Positions 1 to 8,999 of a stretch of DNA of 64,000 nt are shown in pieces. The notes under the pieces are model-generated. The model was not told where the DNA came from, did no database searches, and was given only the letters and a program-made list of their open reading frames with translations. The position numbers and the translations under genes are program-made. How positions within the stretch are numbered: the first letter of the stretch is position 1; every line of letters begins with the position of its first letter. Source of the DNA: Pelomonas sp937871895 (GTDB taxonomy: Bacteria; Pseudomonadota; Gammaproteobacteria; Burkholderiales; Burkholderiaceae_C). The stretch lies in NCBI RefSeq assembly GCF_046348265.1, contig NZ_JAXMEO010000005.1; one strand, 5' to 3'.

Positions 1-6
1 AAGCGC

Positions 7-1074
7 TCAGGCCTGCAGCGCGATGCCCGTCTTGCCGGCAGCGGTCTCGGTCAGCATCAGCGCCAGGCGGCGCAGTGCGGCCCAGGCGTCGAGCGGCCAG
101 TCCGGGTGGCGCAGGCCCTTGGCGATGCCGTCCACCGTTTGCGCGGCGCCCACCAGGCGGGCGCAGTCGGCGGCGTCGAGGCGCGGCGCCACGCGCTCCA
201 TCAGCTTCTCTTTGGCGCCCCAGACGCGTGCCTCGCGCAGTGCCAGCGGCAGCGGCCGGCCGGCGTCGAGCGCGGCGCGGATGCGGGCGAGGGCCCGGAC
301 GTCTTCGGCCACGGTCCAGTGCACCAGCACGGCCGCCTCGCCCTCGGCCGCCAAGCCGTCGAGCATGCGCAGCACGCGCGCCACCTGGCCCGAGAGCACA
401 GCCTCACTGAGCTTGAAGACGTCAAAGCGCGCCACGTCCAGCACAGCGGCCTGGATCTGCTCCAGGCTGATCTCGCCGGCCGGGTAGAGCAGCGCAAGCT
501 TTTGCAGCTCTTGGTGCGCAGCCAGCAAATTGCCCTCGACCCGGTCGGCAAAGAAGGCGAGCGCCTGCTGGCCGTTTGCGCCTTCAGCCACCTGCTGGCC
601 TTGCGCCTTGAGGCGCTGGGCCAGCCACACCGGCAGGCGTTGACGCTCCACGGGCTCGACGCGCAGCGTGACGCCGGTTTGGTCAAGGGCAGTGAACCAC
701 GCGCTTGAGAGCTGCGTCTTGTCGAGGCGCGGCAGGGTGACGAGGGTGAGCACGTCGTCTGGCGCCTGCTCGCAGTAGCGCTGCAGGGCCTCGGAGCCGT
801 CCTTGCCCGGCTTGCCGGTGGGGATGCGAATCTCGATGAACTGCCGGTCGGCAAAGAGGCTCATGGCCTGCGCGGCCGCCAGCACCGGCGCCCAGTCGAA
901 GTAGGCGCCCTGCACGGTGAAGACCTGCCGCTCCGTGAAGCCCTGGCGCTTGGCCGTGGCGCGGATCAGGTCAGCCGCCTCCTGCGCGAGCAAGGGCTCG
1001 TCACCATGGATGGTGTAGACCTTGGCCAGGGACTTGGCGAGGTGCTGGGGCAGGGCGTCGGGGCGAAGTTGCAT
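7..1074 (-). CDS. holA: DNA polymerase III subunit delta
   Basis: This 355-residue protein is the delta subunit of the clamp loader, which opens the beta clamp so it can be placed on primed DNA. The N-terminus (VYTIHGDEPLLAQEAADLI) is the usual HolA opening and the length fits the family. It lies five bases downstream of lptE, which follows leuS, the leuS-lptE-holA order common in betaproteobacteria; the three are probably co-transcribed. The stop is seven bases from the window edge, so the gene is complete. Confidence 0.95.
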   Translation of the reverse strand: MQLRPDALPQHLAKSLAKVYTIHGDEPLLAQEAADLIRATAKRQGFTERQVFTVQGAYFDWAPVLAAAQAMSLFADRQFIEIRIPTGKPGKDGSEALQRYCEQAPDDVLTLVTLPRLDKTQLSSAWFTALDQTGVTLRVEPVERQRLPVWLAQRLKAQGQQVAEGANGQQALAFFADRVEGNLLAAHQELQKLALLYPAGEISLEQIQAAVLDVARFDVFKLSEAVLSGQVARVLRMLDGLAAEGEAAVLVHWTVAEDVRALARIRAALDAGRPLPLALREARVWGAKEKLMERVAPRLDAADCARLVGAAQTVDGIAKGLRHPDWPLDAWAALRRLALMLTETAAGKTGIALQA

Positions 1075-1079
1075 TCCCG

Positions 1080-1565
1080 TCAGCCGGGTAGACGGACTGC
1101 TGCGAGGCGTCGCATGACCTGCGCGACGACATCCGACTGCATCGAGCTGTACAGCAAGGCCGCCTCCTGCTCCTTGGCCAGGGCCTGGGTCTCAGTGAAG
1201 TTGAGGTCGCGCGTGAGGCGCAGTTCCACCTTGGGCGCCAGCAGCTCGCCGGTTGGCGTGCGCAGCAGGTAGTCGAAGTAGAGCCGCAGCTCCCACTCGC
1301 GCACCTGGCCGGCGGCGGTGGAGGCCACCACGCTGCGGTCGCGCGCCTCGCGCAGCGCCTCGATCACGACCTGTGCGCGTGTGGGGTCGCTCTCCAGCCG
1401 CACGGGGGTGTGCTGCACCTGGCGGCGCAGCGCGGCGGCGAGCGGCGAGCCCGGCTCAAAGCCTTCCAACGCGAGGGTCTGGAAGGGCAGCACCGGCTCG
1501 CGGCGCAGCTCGAAGCCGCAGCCAGAGAGGCCTGCAAGACTTAACAAGGCGGATCTACGCAGCAT
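1080..1565 (-). CDS. lptE: LPS-assembly lipoprotein LptE
   Basis: A 161-residue outer-membrane lipoprotein that plugs the LptD barrel and helps deliver lipopolysaccharide to the cell surface. The signal peptide is short and ends in a lipobox (LSGC, Cys16) followed by GFELRR, typical of LptE. It sits between leuS and holA. The 93-base gap to leuS carries a GC-rich double hairpin. Confidence 0.9.
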   Translation of the reverse strand: MLRRSALLSLAGLSGCGFELRREPVLPFQTLALEGFEPGSPLAAALRRQVQHTPVRLESDPTRAQVVIEALREARDRSVVASTAAGQVREWELRLYFDYLLRTPTGELLAPKVELRLTRDLNFTETQALAKEQEAALLYSSMQSDVVAQVMRRLAAVRLPG

Positions 1566-1617
1566 GGTGCACTCCCCAGCGACTGCCGTGGAGCCGGCTT
1601 TGCCGGGCCACTGGCAG

Positions 1618-1650
1618 TGCCCCCTTGAGGGGGCCGCCGAAGGCGGTACG
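1618..1650. repeat. REP-like double GC hairpin between leuS and lptE
   Basis: Two short stem-loops follow each other: CCCCC-TTGA-GGGGG (1620-1633) and CCGCC-GAA-GGCGG (1634-1646). Comparable palindromes lie at 5611-5625 and 9826-9863, always between genes. They may be REP-type elements or mRNA processing/stability hairpins; there is no U-tract, so a simple terminator is less likely. Confidence 0.4.
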
Positions 1651-1658
1651 GGGTGGGC

Positions 1659-4454
1659 TCATACCACCACGTTGACCAAGCGGCCAGGCACGATCACGAC
1701 CTTCTTGGGCGCCTTGCCCTCGCTGAACTTGGCGAACTCTTCGGTCGCCAGCGCCGCAGCTTCGATGGCGGCCTTGTCGGCCGACGCCGGCACCTTGACG
1801 GCGCCGCGCAGCTTGCCGTTGACCTGCAGCATCAGCTCGATCTCGTCCTGCACCAGCGCGGCTTCGTCCACCGTGGGCCAGGGCGCGTCGAGCAGGTCGC
1901 CAAGCTCGGCCGCAAAGCCGAGGTCTTGCCAGAGCTGGTGGGCGATGTGCGGCGTGGCCGGGTAGAGCACGCGCAGCAGCACCGAGAAGCCGTCACGCAC
2001 TGCGGCGGCCTGGCCTTCAGCCTTGAAGGACTCCAGCGCATTGAGCAGCTTCATCGCACCGGAGACGACGGTGTTGTACTGCATGCGCTCGTAGTCGAAC
2101 GAGACCTGCTTGAGCACGTTGTGCACCTCGCGGCGCAAGGTCTTGCCATCGGCATTGAGTGCGGCGAAATCGCTGCCTGCGGTCTTGATGGCCTCGCTAT
2201 TCCGAGCGCCAAAGTTCCACACGCGCTTCAAGAAGCGGTGCGCACCTTCCACGGCCGCGTCGTTCCACTCCAGTGTCTGCTCGGGCGGCGACGCGAACAT
2301 CACGAACAGCCGCGCCGTGTCGGCGCCGTACTGGTCGATCAAGGCCTGCGGGTCCACGCCGTTGTTCTTGGACTTGGACATGGTCGTCATCTCGTACTCG
2401 AGCGGCGTCCCGTCCTTCTTCAGCTTGGCACCGGCGATGCCGCCCTTGTCGTCGTGGATCACGTCGACTTCATGGTCCCAGTAGTAGTCCTTGCCACCGC
2501 CCTCGGGCTTGTGGAAGAAGGCACCCTTCAAGACCATGCCTTGCGTCAGCAGCTTGCTGAAGGGCTCGGCCACAGTGACGAGGCCGAGGTCGCGCATGAC
2601 CTTGGTCCAGAAGCGGGCGTAGAGCAGGTGCAGGATGGCGTGCTCGATGCCGCCGATGTACTGGTTCATCGGCATCCAGTACTTGGTGCCGGCTCCGACC
2701 ATGGCTTCGCTGTTAGTCGGGTCGCAATAGCGCATGAAGTACCAGGACGAATCCACGAAGGTGTCCATGGTGTCGGTCTCGCGCTTGGCGGGCTTGCCGC
2801 ATTTGGGGCAGGCCACGTTCAGGAAGTCCGCGCGCTTGTTCAGCGGGTTGCCGCTGCCGTCGGGGATGCAGTCCTCGGGCAGGACGACCGGCAGGTCCTT
2901 CTCGGGGACAGGCACCACACCGCAATCGTCGCAATGGATGATGGGGATCGGCGTGCCCCAGTAGCGCTGGCGGCTGACGCCCCAGTCGCGCAGGCGCCAG
3001 GTGGTCTTCTTCTCGCCGAGGCCTTTGGCAGAAAGCAGACGCGCGACGGCTTCGACAGCCTCTTCTGAACTAAGGCCGTCGAAAGCTCCAGAGCAAATCA
3101 AATAGCCGCGGTCAAAGAATGCGGCCCCAGTCAACTCTGAACCCAAGTGTGAAATGGCATGTCGCAGGTCTCGCGACACTTGCTCTTCCCGGAGACCCAG
3201 AATCCCGTATATCTGCTGCCAAGGGTCTCCGAATCGATCAATTTCAAAGAATGGACGAATCGAATCAATCTGGGCTCCGGCATCTCGGGCGAGCTCCAGC
3301 ACGCGCGTCGCGTCGTCCATAGTGAGTTTGCTTGCAACAACAGTCTTTATCGGAATGTTGTATCTCAGAGCAAACGTCCAGTCGCGGTCGTCATGCGCCG
3401 GCACGCCCATCACGGCGCCATCGCCATAGCTCATCAGCACGTAGTTGCCGACCCAGACGGGGACCTGCGCGCCCGTCAGCGGGTGGGTGACGACGAGGCC
3501 CGTGGGCACGCCCTTCTTCTCTTGCGTGGCGAGCTCGGCCTCGGTGGTGCCGCCGGCCTTGCATTCCTCGATGAAAGCGGCGACTTTGGGGTCCGATGCC
3601 GCCGCGTGCGTGGCCAGCGGGTGCTCCGGCGCGACGGCGCAGAAGGTGACGCCCATGATGGTGTCGGCGCGGGTCGTGAAGACCCAGAGCTTGCCGTCCT
3701 GGCCGCCGATGGAATGCGGGAAGGCGAAGCGCACGCCCTGGCTCTTGCCGATCCAGTTCTCCTGCATCAGGCGCACGCGTTCGGGCCAGCCGGAGAGGTA
3801 GTTGGGGTCCTCGGGGTTGGCGACGGCGGAGAGCAGCTCTTCGGCGTAGTCGGTGATCTTCAGGTAGTAGCCCGGGATCTCGCGCTTCTCGACCACCGCA
3901 CCGGAGCGCCAGCCGCGCCCGTCGATGACCTGCTCGTTGGCGAGCACGGTCTGGTCCACCGGGTCCCAGTTGACGACCTGGGTGCGGCGCTCGGCGATGC
4001 CCTTCTCCAGCATCTTCAGGAACAGCCACTGGTTCCACTTGTAGTACTTCGGGTCGCAGGTGGCGAGCTCGCGCGACCAGTCGATCGCGAGGCCCATGGC
4101 CTGCATCTGGCCCTTCATGTGGGCGATGTTGGAGTAGGTCCACTGCGCCGGGGGCACCTTGCCCTTCATGGCGGCGTTCTCGGCCGGCAGGCCGAAGGCG
4201 TCCCAGCCCATGGGCATGAGGACGTTGTAGCCCTTCATGCGCAGCTGGCGGGCCAGCATGTCGTTGATCGTGTAGTTGCGCACGTGGCCCATGTGCAGCT
4301 TGCCGCTGGGGTAGGGCAGCATGGAGCAGGCGTAGAAGTGCGGCTTCGATGCGTCTTCGGTGACGCGGTAGGCATCGCGCTCTGCCCAGTAGGTGCGGGC
4401 GGCGGCTTCGATCTCGGTGGGGTTGTAGGGGCTGGGTTCGGGCTTCGCAGTCAT
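1659..4454 (-). CDS. leuS: Leucyl-tRNA synthetase with an extra segment near the end of the editing domain
   Basis: This class I synthetase of 931 residues charges tRNA-Leu. It has the HIGH-type motif HMGH (54-57), the KMSKS motif as MSKSKNN, the editing-domain threonine-rich FTTRADTIMG and the HDDRDW aspartate region, so it should be active. It is longer than the roughly 860 residues of E. coli LeuRS. The surplus falls between about residues 371 and 450, just before the return to the catalytic core (RLRDWGVSRQRYWG). The matching DNA, about 3061-3360, is about 53% G+C by hand count against 72-75% in lines on either side, which suggests a foreign in-frame insertion or replacement. It is the first gene of leuS-lptE-holA. 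Confidence 0.96.
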   Translation of the reverse strand: MTAKPEPSPYNPTEIEAAARTYWAERDAYRVTEDASKPHFYACSMLPYPSGKLHMGHVRNYTINDMLARQLRMKGYNVLMPMGWDAFGLPAENAAMKGKVPPAQWTYSNIAHMKGQMQAMGLAIDWSRELATCDPKYYKWNQWLFLKMLEKGIAERRTQVVNWDPVDQTVLANEQVIDGRGWRSGAVVEKREIPGYYLKITDYAEELLSAVANPEDPNYLSGWPERVRLMQENWIGKSQGVRFAFPHSIGGQDGKLWVFTTRADTIMGVTFCAVAPEHPLATHAAASDPKVAAFIEECKAGGTTEAELATQEKKGVPTGLVVTHPLTGAQVPVWVGNYVLMSYGDGAVMGVPAHDDRDWTFALRYNIPIKTVVASKLTMDDATRVLELARDAGAQIDSIRPFFEIDRFGDPWQQIYGILGLREEQVSRDLRHAISHLGSELTGAAFFDRGYLICSGAFDGLSSEEAVEAVARLLSAKGLGEKKTTWRLRDWGVSRQRYWGTPIPIIHCDDCGVVPVPEKDLPVVLPEDCIPDGSGNPLNKRADFLNVACPKCGKPAKRETDTMDTFVDSSWYFMRYCDPTNSEAMVGAGTKYWMPMNQYIGGIEHAILHLLYARFWTKVMRDLGLVTVAEPFSKLLTQGMVLKGAFFHKPEGGGKDYYWDHEVDVIHDDKGGIAGAKLKKDGTPLEYEMTTMSKSKNNGVDPQALIDQYGADTARLFVMFASPPEQTLEWNDAAVEGAHRFLKRVWNFGARNSEAIKTAGSDFAALNADGKTLRREVHNVLKQVSFDYERMQYNTVVSGAMKLLNALESFKAEGQAAAVRDGFSVLLRVLYPATPHIAHQLWQDLGFAAELGDLLDAPWPTVDEAALVQDEIELMLQVNGKLRGAVKVPASADKAAIEAAALATEEFAKFSEGKAPKKVVIVPGRLVNVVV

Positions 4455-4496
4455 CCCGAAATTGTAGGTGGGGGGCTGTGGCGCCCCGGCCCACCC

Positions 4497-4925
4497 TCAG
4501 GGCGCCGACGCAGCCGCGTCAGCGACGAAGGCGATGCGGTTCAGCCCAGCCGCTTGCACCCAGCCGATCAGCTCGGCCACGCGGCCATAGGGCACGCTGC
4601 GGTCGGCGCGCAGCTGCACTTCGAGCATCGGGTTGGCGCGCCCGAGTTCGGCCACGCGCTTGCGGAAGTCATCCGGCGCCAGCGCGTCGTCGCCCAGGTG
4701 CAACTGGCCGTCGGGCGTCAGGGCCACGGCGATGAAGGCCGGGGTGTCGGCCGTGGTGGCGGCGTCGCTCTTGGGCAGGTCCAGGCGCAGCGCAGCGGTC
4801 ATCAGCGGCGCGGTGAGCATGAAGATCACCATCAGTACCAGCATGACGTCGATCAGCGGCGTCATGTTGATGTCACTCATCGGCTTGGAGTTGCCACTGC
4901 GCTCCAACCTCCCGAAGCTGGCCAT
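4497..4925 (-). CDS. exbD: Biopolymer transport protein ExbD
   Basis: A 142-residue inner-membrane protein with one N-terminal transmembrane helix containing the conserved Asp (MTPLIDVMLVL). With ExbB it forms the proton-driven motor that energises TonB-dependent outer-membrane receptors. I start at ATG 4925 (MASFGRLERSG), not further upstream, because the longer version would run into exbB and gives an unrelated N-terminus. It follows exbB by two bases. TolR is the alternative name, but no tolA or tolB is present here. Confidence 0.88.
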   Translation of the reverse strand: MASFGRLERSGNSKPMSDINMTPLIDVMLVLMVIFMLTAPLMTAALRLDLPKSDAATTADTPAFIAVALTPDGQLHLGDDALAPDDFRKRVAELGRANPMLEVQLRADRSVPYGRVAELIGWVQAAGLNRIAFVADAAASAP

Positions 4926-4927
4926 GC

Positions 4928-5578
4928 TCAGTCCTTGGCGGTGAGCAACTCGCGCAGGTCGTGCGCAAAGCCTTCCAGCTCGGCCTCGCAGGCCGCCACC
5001 CATTTGCCGAACAGGTTGTAGGCCAGCACGGCGGGGATGGCGACGGCCAGACCGGCGGCGGTCATGATGAGCGCCTCACCGACGGGGCCGGAGATTTTCT
5101 CGATGGTGATGTTGCCGGCCGCCGAGATGGACACGAGGGCGTGGTAGATGCCCCAGACCGTGCCGAAGAGCCCGAGGAAGGGGGCGGTGGCGCCGATGGA
5201 GGCCAGCAGCACTTGGCCGAACTGCAGGCGGCCGAGCACGGCGTGCAGCGCGTCGCGCAGGCGGCGGGTCAGGCGGGACTCTCGGGTGCCAGCGGCTTCG
5301 AGCGTGGCGGCCCGGGTTTCGGCCGTGGCGGCATCGACGAGGGGCTGCAGCAGGCCCTCGCTGTCAAAGCCTTGCAGCGCGCTGCGGCCGTCTTCCAAAT
5401 TGGCCGCCTGCCAGAACGCGGGCAGCGCGCGGGCGAGGCCAAGGCGGGCACGGCGCAGCAGCCAGCTGCGCCAAAGGATCAGCGCCCAGCTGCTGACGGA
5501 CATGGCCAGCAGCAGCAGGGCAACCAAGCGCCCAACGGCGTCAGACTGGGACCAGAAGTCGCTGAAGCCGCCAGACAT
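4928..5578 (-). CDS. exbB: MotA/TolQ/ExbB proton channel family protein
   Basis: A 216-residue inner-membrane protein with three hydrophobic segments (about 16-36, 105-130 and 148-172). The central region (GATAPFLGLFGTVWGI) is the MotA/TolQ/ExbB signature. It is the partner of ExbD immediately downstream, and together they would power TonB. The TonB-dependent receptor at 22.1 kb is one possible client. Confidence 0.9.
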   Translation of the reverse strand: MSGGFSDFWSQSDAVGRLVALLLLAMSVSSWALILWRSWLLRRARLGLARALPAFWQAANLEDGRSALQGFDSEGLLQPLVDAATAETRAATLEAAGTRESRLTRRLRDALHAVLGRLQFGQVLLASIGATAPFLGLFGTVWGIYHALVSISAAGNITIEKISGPVGEALIMTAAGLAVAIPAVLAYNLFGKWVAACEAELEGFAHDLRELLTAKD

Positions 5579-5610
5579 ATCAGCCCCTCGTCCGACGGGT
5601 ACGTCTGCCG

Positions 5611-5625
5611 ATCCCCCAGGGGGAT
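5611..5625. repeat. GC palindrome between dapB and exbB
   Basis: A near-perfect palindrome, ATCCCCC-A-GGGGGAT, lies in the 93 bases between exbB and the dapB stop. It resembles the palindromes at 1620-1633 and 9826-9863 and is probably a member of the same REP-like group, or a weak dapB terminator. Confidence 0.35.
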
Positions 5626-5671
5626 GCGGGCCGGCTTGGGGCGGCCCGGCGCTCGTCCCGCTGTTGGCCGC

Positions 5672-6409
5672 TCATCGTGAGAAGCCCAGCACGTCGTTCA
5701 TGCCGTAAAGCCCCGGCGCTTGCTTCACGAGGAAGCGCGAGGCCCGCAGGCTGCCTTGGGCGTAGATGGCCCGGCTGCTGGCCTTGTGGCTGACCTCGAT
5801 GCGCTCGCCAATGCCGGCGAAGAGCACGGTGTGGTCGCCAATGATGTCGCCGCCGCGCACGGTGGCAAAGCCGATGGTGCTGGGGTCGCGCGCGCCGGTG
5901 ACGCCTTCGCGGCCATAGACGGCGCAGGCCTTCAGGTCGCGTCCCACGGCGTCGGCCACCACCTGGCCCATCTGCAGCGCAGTGCCGCTCGGGGCATCGA
6001 CCTTGTGGCGGTGGTGGGCCTCGATGATTTCGATGTCGAAGCCTTCGTTCATCGCCCGCGCGGCGAGGTCGAGCAGCTTGAGCACGACGTTGACGCCGAC
6101 GCTCATATTGGGCGCGAAGACGATGGGGATGCGCTTGGCGAACTCGGCGATCTGCGCCTTGCCGGCGTCGTCAAAGCCCGTGGTGCCGATGACGGCTCGG
6201 ACGCCCAGCTCGGTGCACACCGCCAGGTGGGCCAGCGTGCCTTCGGGTCGTGTGAAGTCGATCATCACGTCGGCGCCGGCGAGGCCCGCACGCAGATCGC
6301 TGCCTTGGTCCAGCGTGGCGTGGAGCAGGCAGTCGTCGGCCGCCTCAACGGCCTCGATCAGCATCTTGCCCATGCGCCCGCTGGCGCCCATCACCCCGAC
6401 CTTGATCAT
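5672..6409 (-). CDS. dapB: 4-hydroxy-tetrahydrodipicolinate reductase
   Basis: This 245-residue cytosolic enzyme reduces hydroxy-tetrahydrodipicolinate with NAD(P)H in the diaminopimelate/lysine pathway. The nucleotide-binding GASGRMG motif is at residues 9-15, and the substrate motif EAHHRHKVDAPSGTA carries the catalytic His/Lys region. The start codon overlaps the bamE stop by four bases (ATGA), indicating translational coupling, an arrangement often seen in Burkholderiales. Confidence 0.96.
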   Translation of the reverse strand: MIKVGVMGASGRMGKMLIEAVEAADDCLLHATLDQGSDLRAGLAGADVMIDFTRPEGTLAHLAVCTELGVRAVIGTTGFDDAGKAQIAEFAKRIPIVFAPNMSVGVNVVLKLLDLAARAMNEGFDIEIIEAHHRHKVDAPSGTALQMGQVVADAVGRDLKACAVYGREGVTGARDPSTIGFATVRGGDIIGDHTVLFAGIGERIEVSHKASSRAIYAQGSLRASRFLVKQAPGLYGMNDVLGFSR

Positions 6410-6987
6410 GAACGCGGCTCCGCCTTGGCTTCAAGCGGCGGATAGACCCGGCCCGGGGCGACGCCTTCGGCCGCCGCCGTTGGGGCGGCCTCGGCACTCT
6501 TGGTGGGCTTGGGCAGGCGGCTGCGCTCGGCCTCGTCGAGGTCCAGGCGCGGTGGCTTGCTGGAGGGTTTGAAGGTGTTGATGGAAGCGACGAACTCGCG
6601 CTCGGTAGGCAGGTCGTCCGGCGCCTCCAAGGCCTTGAGCTTGTCGCCGTCGAACACCGCCACCACGACACGTTTCTGCGGCGCTGCGCCCTGGCGGGCG
6701 ATGGTGAAGGTGTAGTCCCAGCGGTCGGCGTGGAAGGCGTCGGTCAGCAGCGGGGTGCCGAGCATGTCGCGCACAACGCCCTTGGGCATGCCGGGCTTGA
6801 TGCGGCCGGCCAGCTCTTTGGTGACCACATTGCCCTGCACCACTTCCAGCCGGTAGGGCGTGATGAAGCCGAGCACTTTGTCCCCGGTGATGGACGGCAG
6901 GGAAGGCATGGAGGGCAGCGAGTCCAGCGAAAGGCTGGAGCAACCACCCAGAAGCAGCAGCGTCGACGACAGGAGAGCAATGCGCAT
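6406..6987 (-). CDS. bamE: Outer membrane protein assembly factor BamE
   Basis: A lipoprotein of about 193 residues in the BAM complex that folds outer-membrane barrels. I chose ATG 6987 because it gives a compact signal peptide ending in the lipobox LLGGC; the upstream ATG at 7017 only adds ten residues before it. The core (FITPYRLEVVQGNVVTKE and KPGMPKGVVRDMLGTPLL) is the SmpA/OmlA fold. It is transcribed away from fur, and TAAAAT at 7041-7046 on the minus strand could be its -10 element, without a clear -35. The C-terminus is longer than in E. coli and rich in Pro, Ala and Lys. Confidence 0.92.
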   Translation of the reverse strand: MRIALLSSTLLLLGGCSSLSLDSLPSMPSLPSITGDKVLGFITPYRLEVVQGNVVTKELAGRIKPGMPKGVVRDMLGTPLLTDAFHADRWDYTFTIARQGAAPQKRVVVAVFDGDKLKALEAPDDLPTEREFVASINTFKPSSKPPRLDLDEAERSRLPKPTKSAEAAPTAAAEGVAPGRVYPPLEAKAEPRS

Positions 6988-7062
6988 GGCGAGGGATTGG
7001 GCCAGGCGCAAACGCACCCTGGCTGGCTATGATCCGACCGATTTTAGGCACGTCGCCCCAGC

Positions 7063-7497
7063 ATGCCCCACAGCCAGTCCACCGACATCAAGAACAGCGG
7101 CCTCAAGGCCACGCTGCCGCGCATCAAGATCCTGGAGGTCTTCCAGCGCGCGCAACAGCGTCACATGACGGCTGAAGATGTCTACAAGGCCTTGCTCGAC
7201 GAGAACGCCGACATCGGTCTGGCGACGGTGTACCGCGTGCTGACGCAGTTCGAGCAGGCGGGCCTGCTGTCCCGCAACCACTTCGAGTCGGGCAAGGCGG
7301 TGTTCGAACTGAACGAGGGGCATCACCATGACCATCTGGTCTGCCTGAGCTGCGGCCGGGTGGAGGAGTTCTTCGACCCCGAGATTGAGCGCCGCCAGCA
7401 CGCGGTGGCGGCCGAGCGGGGCTTTGAGCTGCAGGAGCACTCGCTGGCGCTCTACGCCAACTGCATCAAGAAGGACTGCCCCAACCGCCGGGGCTGA
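7063..7497 (+). CDS. fur: Ferric uptake regulator
   Basis: A 144-residue Fe(II)-dependent DNA-binding repressor of iron uptake genes. The N-terminal winged helix includes TAEDVYKALL and GLATVYRVLTQFEQAG. The metal-binding region has HHHDHLVCLSCG and a later Cys (NCIKKDC). It is divergent from bamE with a 75-base intergenic region, and its end converges on hprK with only five bases between the stops. Confidence 0.97.
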   Translation: MPHSQSTDIKNSGLKATLPRIKILEVFQRAQQRHMTAEDVYKALLDENADIGLATVYRVLTQFEQAGLLSRNHFESGKAVFELNEGHHHDHLVCLSCGRVEEFFDPEIERRQHAVAAERGFELQEHSLALYANCIKKDCPNRRG

Positions 7498-7502
7498 GCC
7501 CG

Positions 7503-8462
7503 CTATTCCGGCGCTTCGCCGGACTCGATGGCGCGCTGGTGGCGCGCGACGAACTCGGCATAGGTGTCGATGCCGCGCAGCTGCAGGATGGTGTTGCGCA
7601 CGGCGGCCTCGACCAGCACGGCGAGGTTGCGGCCGGCGTCCACCGCGATGATGACCTTGCGCACCGGCATGCCCATGATCTCTTCGTAGAGCGGCTCGTA
7701 GGGCAGGCGCTCGAAATCGCGCTCCAGGGTCTCGCGGCGCACCAGGTGGACGATGAGCTTGAGCCGCATCTTGCGGCGCACGGCGGTCTCGCCAAAGATG
7801 GCGCGGATGTCCAGCAGACCGATGCCGCGCACCTCCAGCAGGTTCATCAAGAGCTCGGGGCAGCGGCCTTCGATGGCGGTCTGGGAGATGCGGTAGAAGT
7901 CCACCGCGTCGTCGGCCACGAGGCCGTGGCCGCGCGAGATCAGTTCCAGGCCGAGTTCGCTCTTGCCCAGGCCCGATTCGCCCGTCAGCAGCACGCCGAC
8001 GCCGAGGATGTCCATGAACACGCCGTGCCGTGTGGTGCGCCGTGCAAACAGTTGGGCGAGGTGCGCGCGCACCACGTCGATCACATGGCCGGCCGAGGAC
8101 ATGGTGCTGAACAGCGGGATCTCGGCCCGGTCGCACATGGCCGCCAGGCGCGGCGGGGGCTTCTGTCCGTCGGCCACGATGATGACGGGCGGCTCCAGCG
8201 TGACGATGCGTGAGATGCGGCGGTCCTGCGTCTCCAGGGTGTCGGCGGTCAGGTAGGCCACTTCGCGGTGGCCGACGATCTGCACCCGGTAGGGGTGGAT
8301 GTAGTTCAGGTAGCCGACCAGGTCGGCCGCGCCTTGGGCGTCGCGCACGGCGGCTTCGTGGAAGCGGCGCTCGGGGTGACCCTGGCCGGCGTTCCACTCC
8401 CAGCGCAGGTCGTCCCGCAGCTTTTCAAAAAGCAGCTCGGCGCTGATCGAAGAGGGTTTCAT
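7503..8462 (-). CDS. hprK: HPr kinase/phosphorylase
   Basis: This enzyme of about 319 residues phosphorylates and dephosphorylates the PTS carrier HPr on a serine. In proteobacteria that have only a partial PTS it acts with PtsN in carbon/nitrogen control. The Walker A motif GESGLGKSELGLEL is clear and the HprK signature region (LLEVRGIGLLDIRAIFGE) follows. ATG 8462 (MKPSSISAELLF) matches the usual family N-terminus better than the start 33 bases upstream. It lies downstream of ptsN in the same direction. Confidence 0.96.
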   Translation of the reverse strand: MKPSSISAELLFEKLRDDLRWEWNAGQGHPERRFHEAAVRDAQGAADLVGYLNYIHPYRVQIVGHREVAYLTADTLETQDRRISRIVTLEPPVIIVADGQKPPPRLAAMCDRAEIPLFSTMSSAGHVIDVVRAHLAQLFARRTTRHGVFMDILGVGVLLTGESGLGKSELGLELISRGHGLVADDAVDFYRISQTAIEGRCPELLMNLLEVRGIGLLDIRAIFGETAVRRKMRLKLIVHLVRRETLERDFERLPYEPLYEEIMGMPVRKVIIAVDAGRNLAVLVEAAVRNTILQLRGIDTYAEFVARHQRAIESGEAPE

Positions 8463-8528
8463 GGGTGCCTGGAACACTGTCGCGCAAAGCGACACGCTAG
8501 CACGTTGGCAGCCGCGAGATGGGTGCCG

Positions 8529-8999
8529 TCAGGCGACCGACTTCAGCGGCTCCCAGGCCGAGATCAGGTGGTGCAGCTGGGCAGCGTCGGGCTCGGACTT
8601 GAGGCGTTCGCGCAGCTCGCGGTCCGACAGCATCTCGGCGATCTCGGAGAGGATCTCCAGGTGGCGCTGGGTCGCAGCCTCGGGCACCAGCAGGAAGATC
8701 AGCAGATCGACGGGCTCGTCGTCCGGCGCGTCGAAGGCCACAGACTGGCTCAGGCGCAGCACCGCAGCGAGCGGGTTCTTGAGGCCCTTGATCCGGCCGT
8801 GAGGGATGGCAACGCCGTGACCCAGGCCGGTGGACCCCAGGCGCTCACGGGCGAAGAGGTTGTCGGTCACCAGCGCGCGCGACATCGAGTGGTGGTTCTC
8901 GAAGAGCAGGCCAGCGGCTTCAAACGCGCGTTTCTTGCTGGACGCATCCACATGCACCAACACGTTGTCGGCGGGAAGGATGGCGGCGAGACGGTTCAT
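8529..8999 (-). CDS. ptsN: PTS IIA-like nitrogen regulatory protein
   Basis: A protein of about 156 residues with the EIIA-Ntr fold. The phosphorylated His is in GHGVAIPHGRIKGL. It takes phosphate from NPr and regulates rather than transports. ATG 8999 (MNRLAAILPADN) is the family-typical start; the 13 extra upstream residues look unrelated. The order hpf-ptsN-hprK matches the cluster that usually lies downstream of rpoN, but no rpoN lies upstream of hpf here. Confidence 0.95.
   Translation of the reverse strand: MNRLAAILPADNVLVHVDASSKKRAFEAAGLLFENHHSMSRALVTDNLFARERLGSTGLGHGVAIPHGRIKGLKNPLAAVLRLSQSVAFDAPDDEPVDLLIFLLVPEAATQRHLEILSEIAEMLSDRELRERLKSEPDAAQLHHLISAWEPLKSVA

Noticed and set aside
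6988..7062. Fur-box autoregulation site between bamE and fur
   Set aside because: No GATAATGATAATC-like 19-mer could be seen; TATGAT at 7028 lacks a -35 at the right distance.
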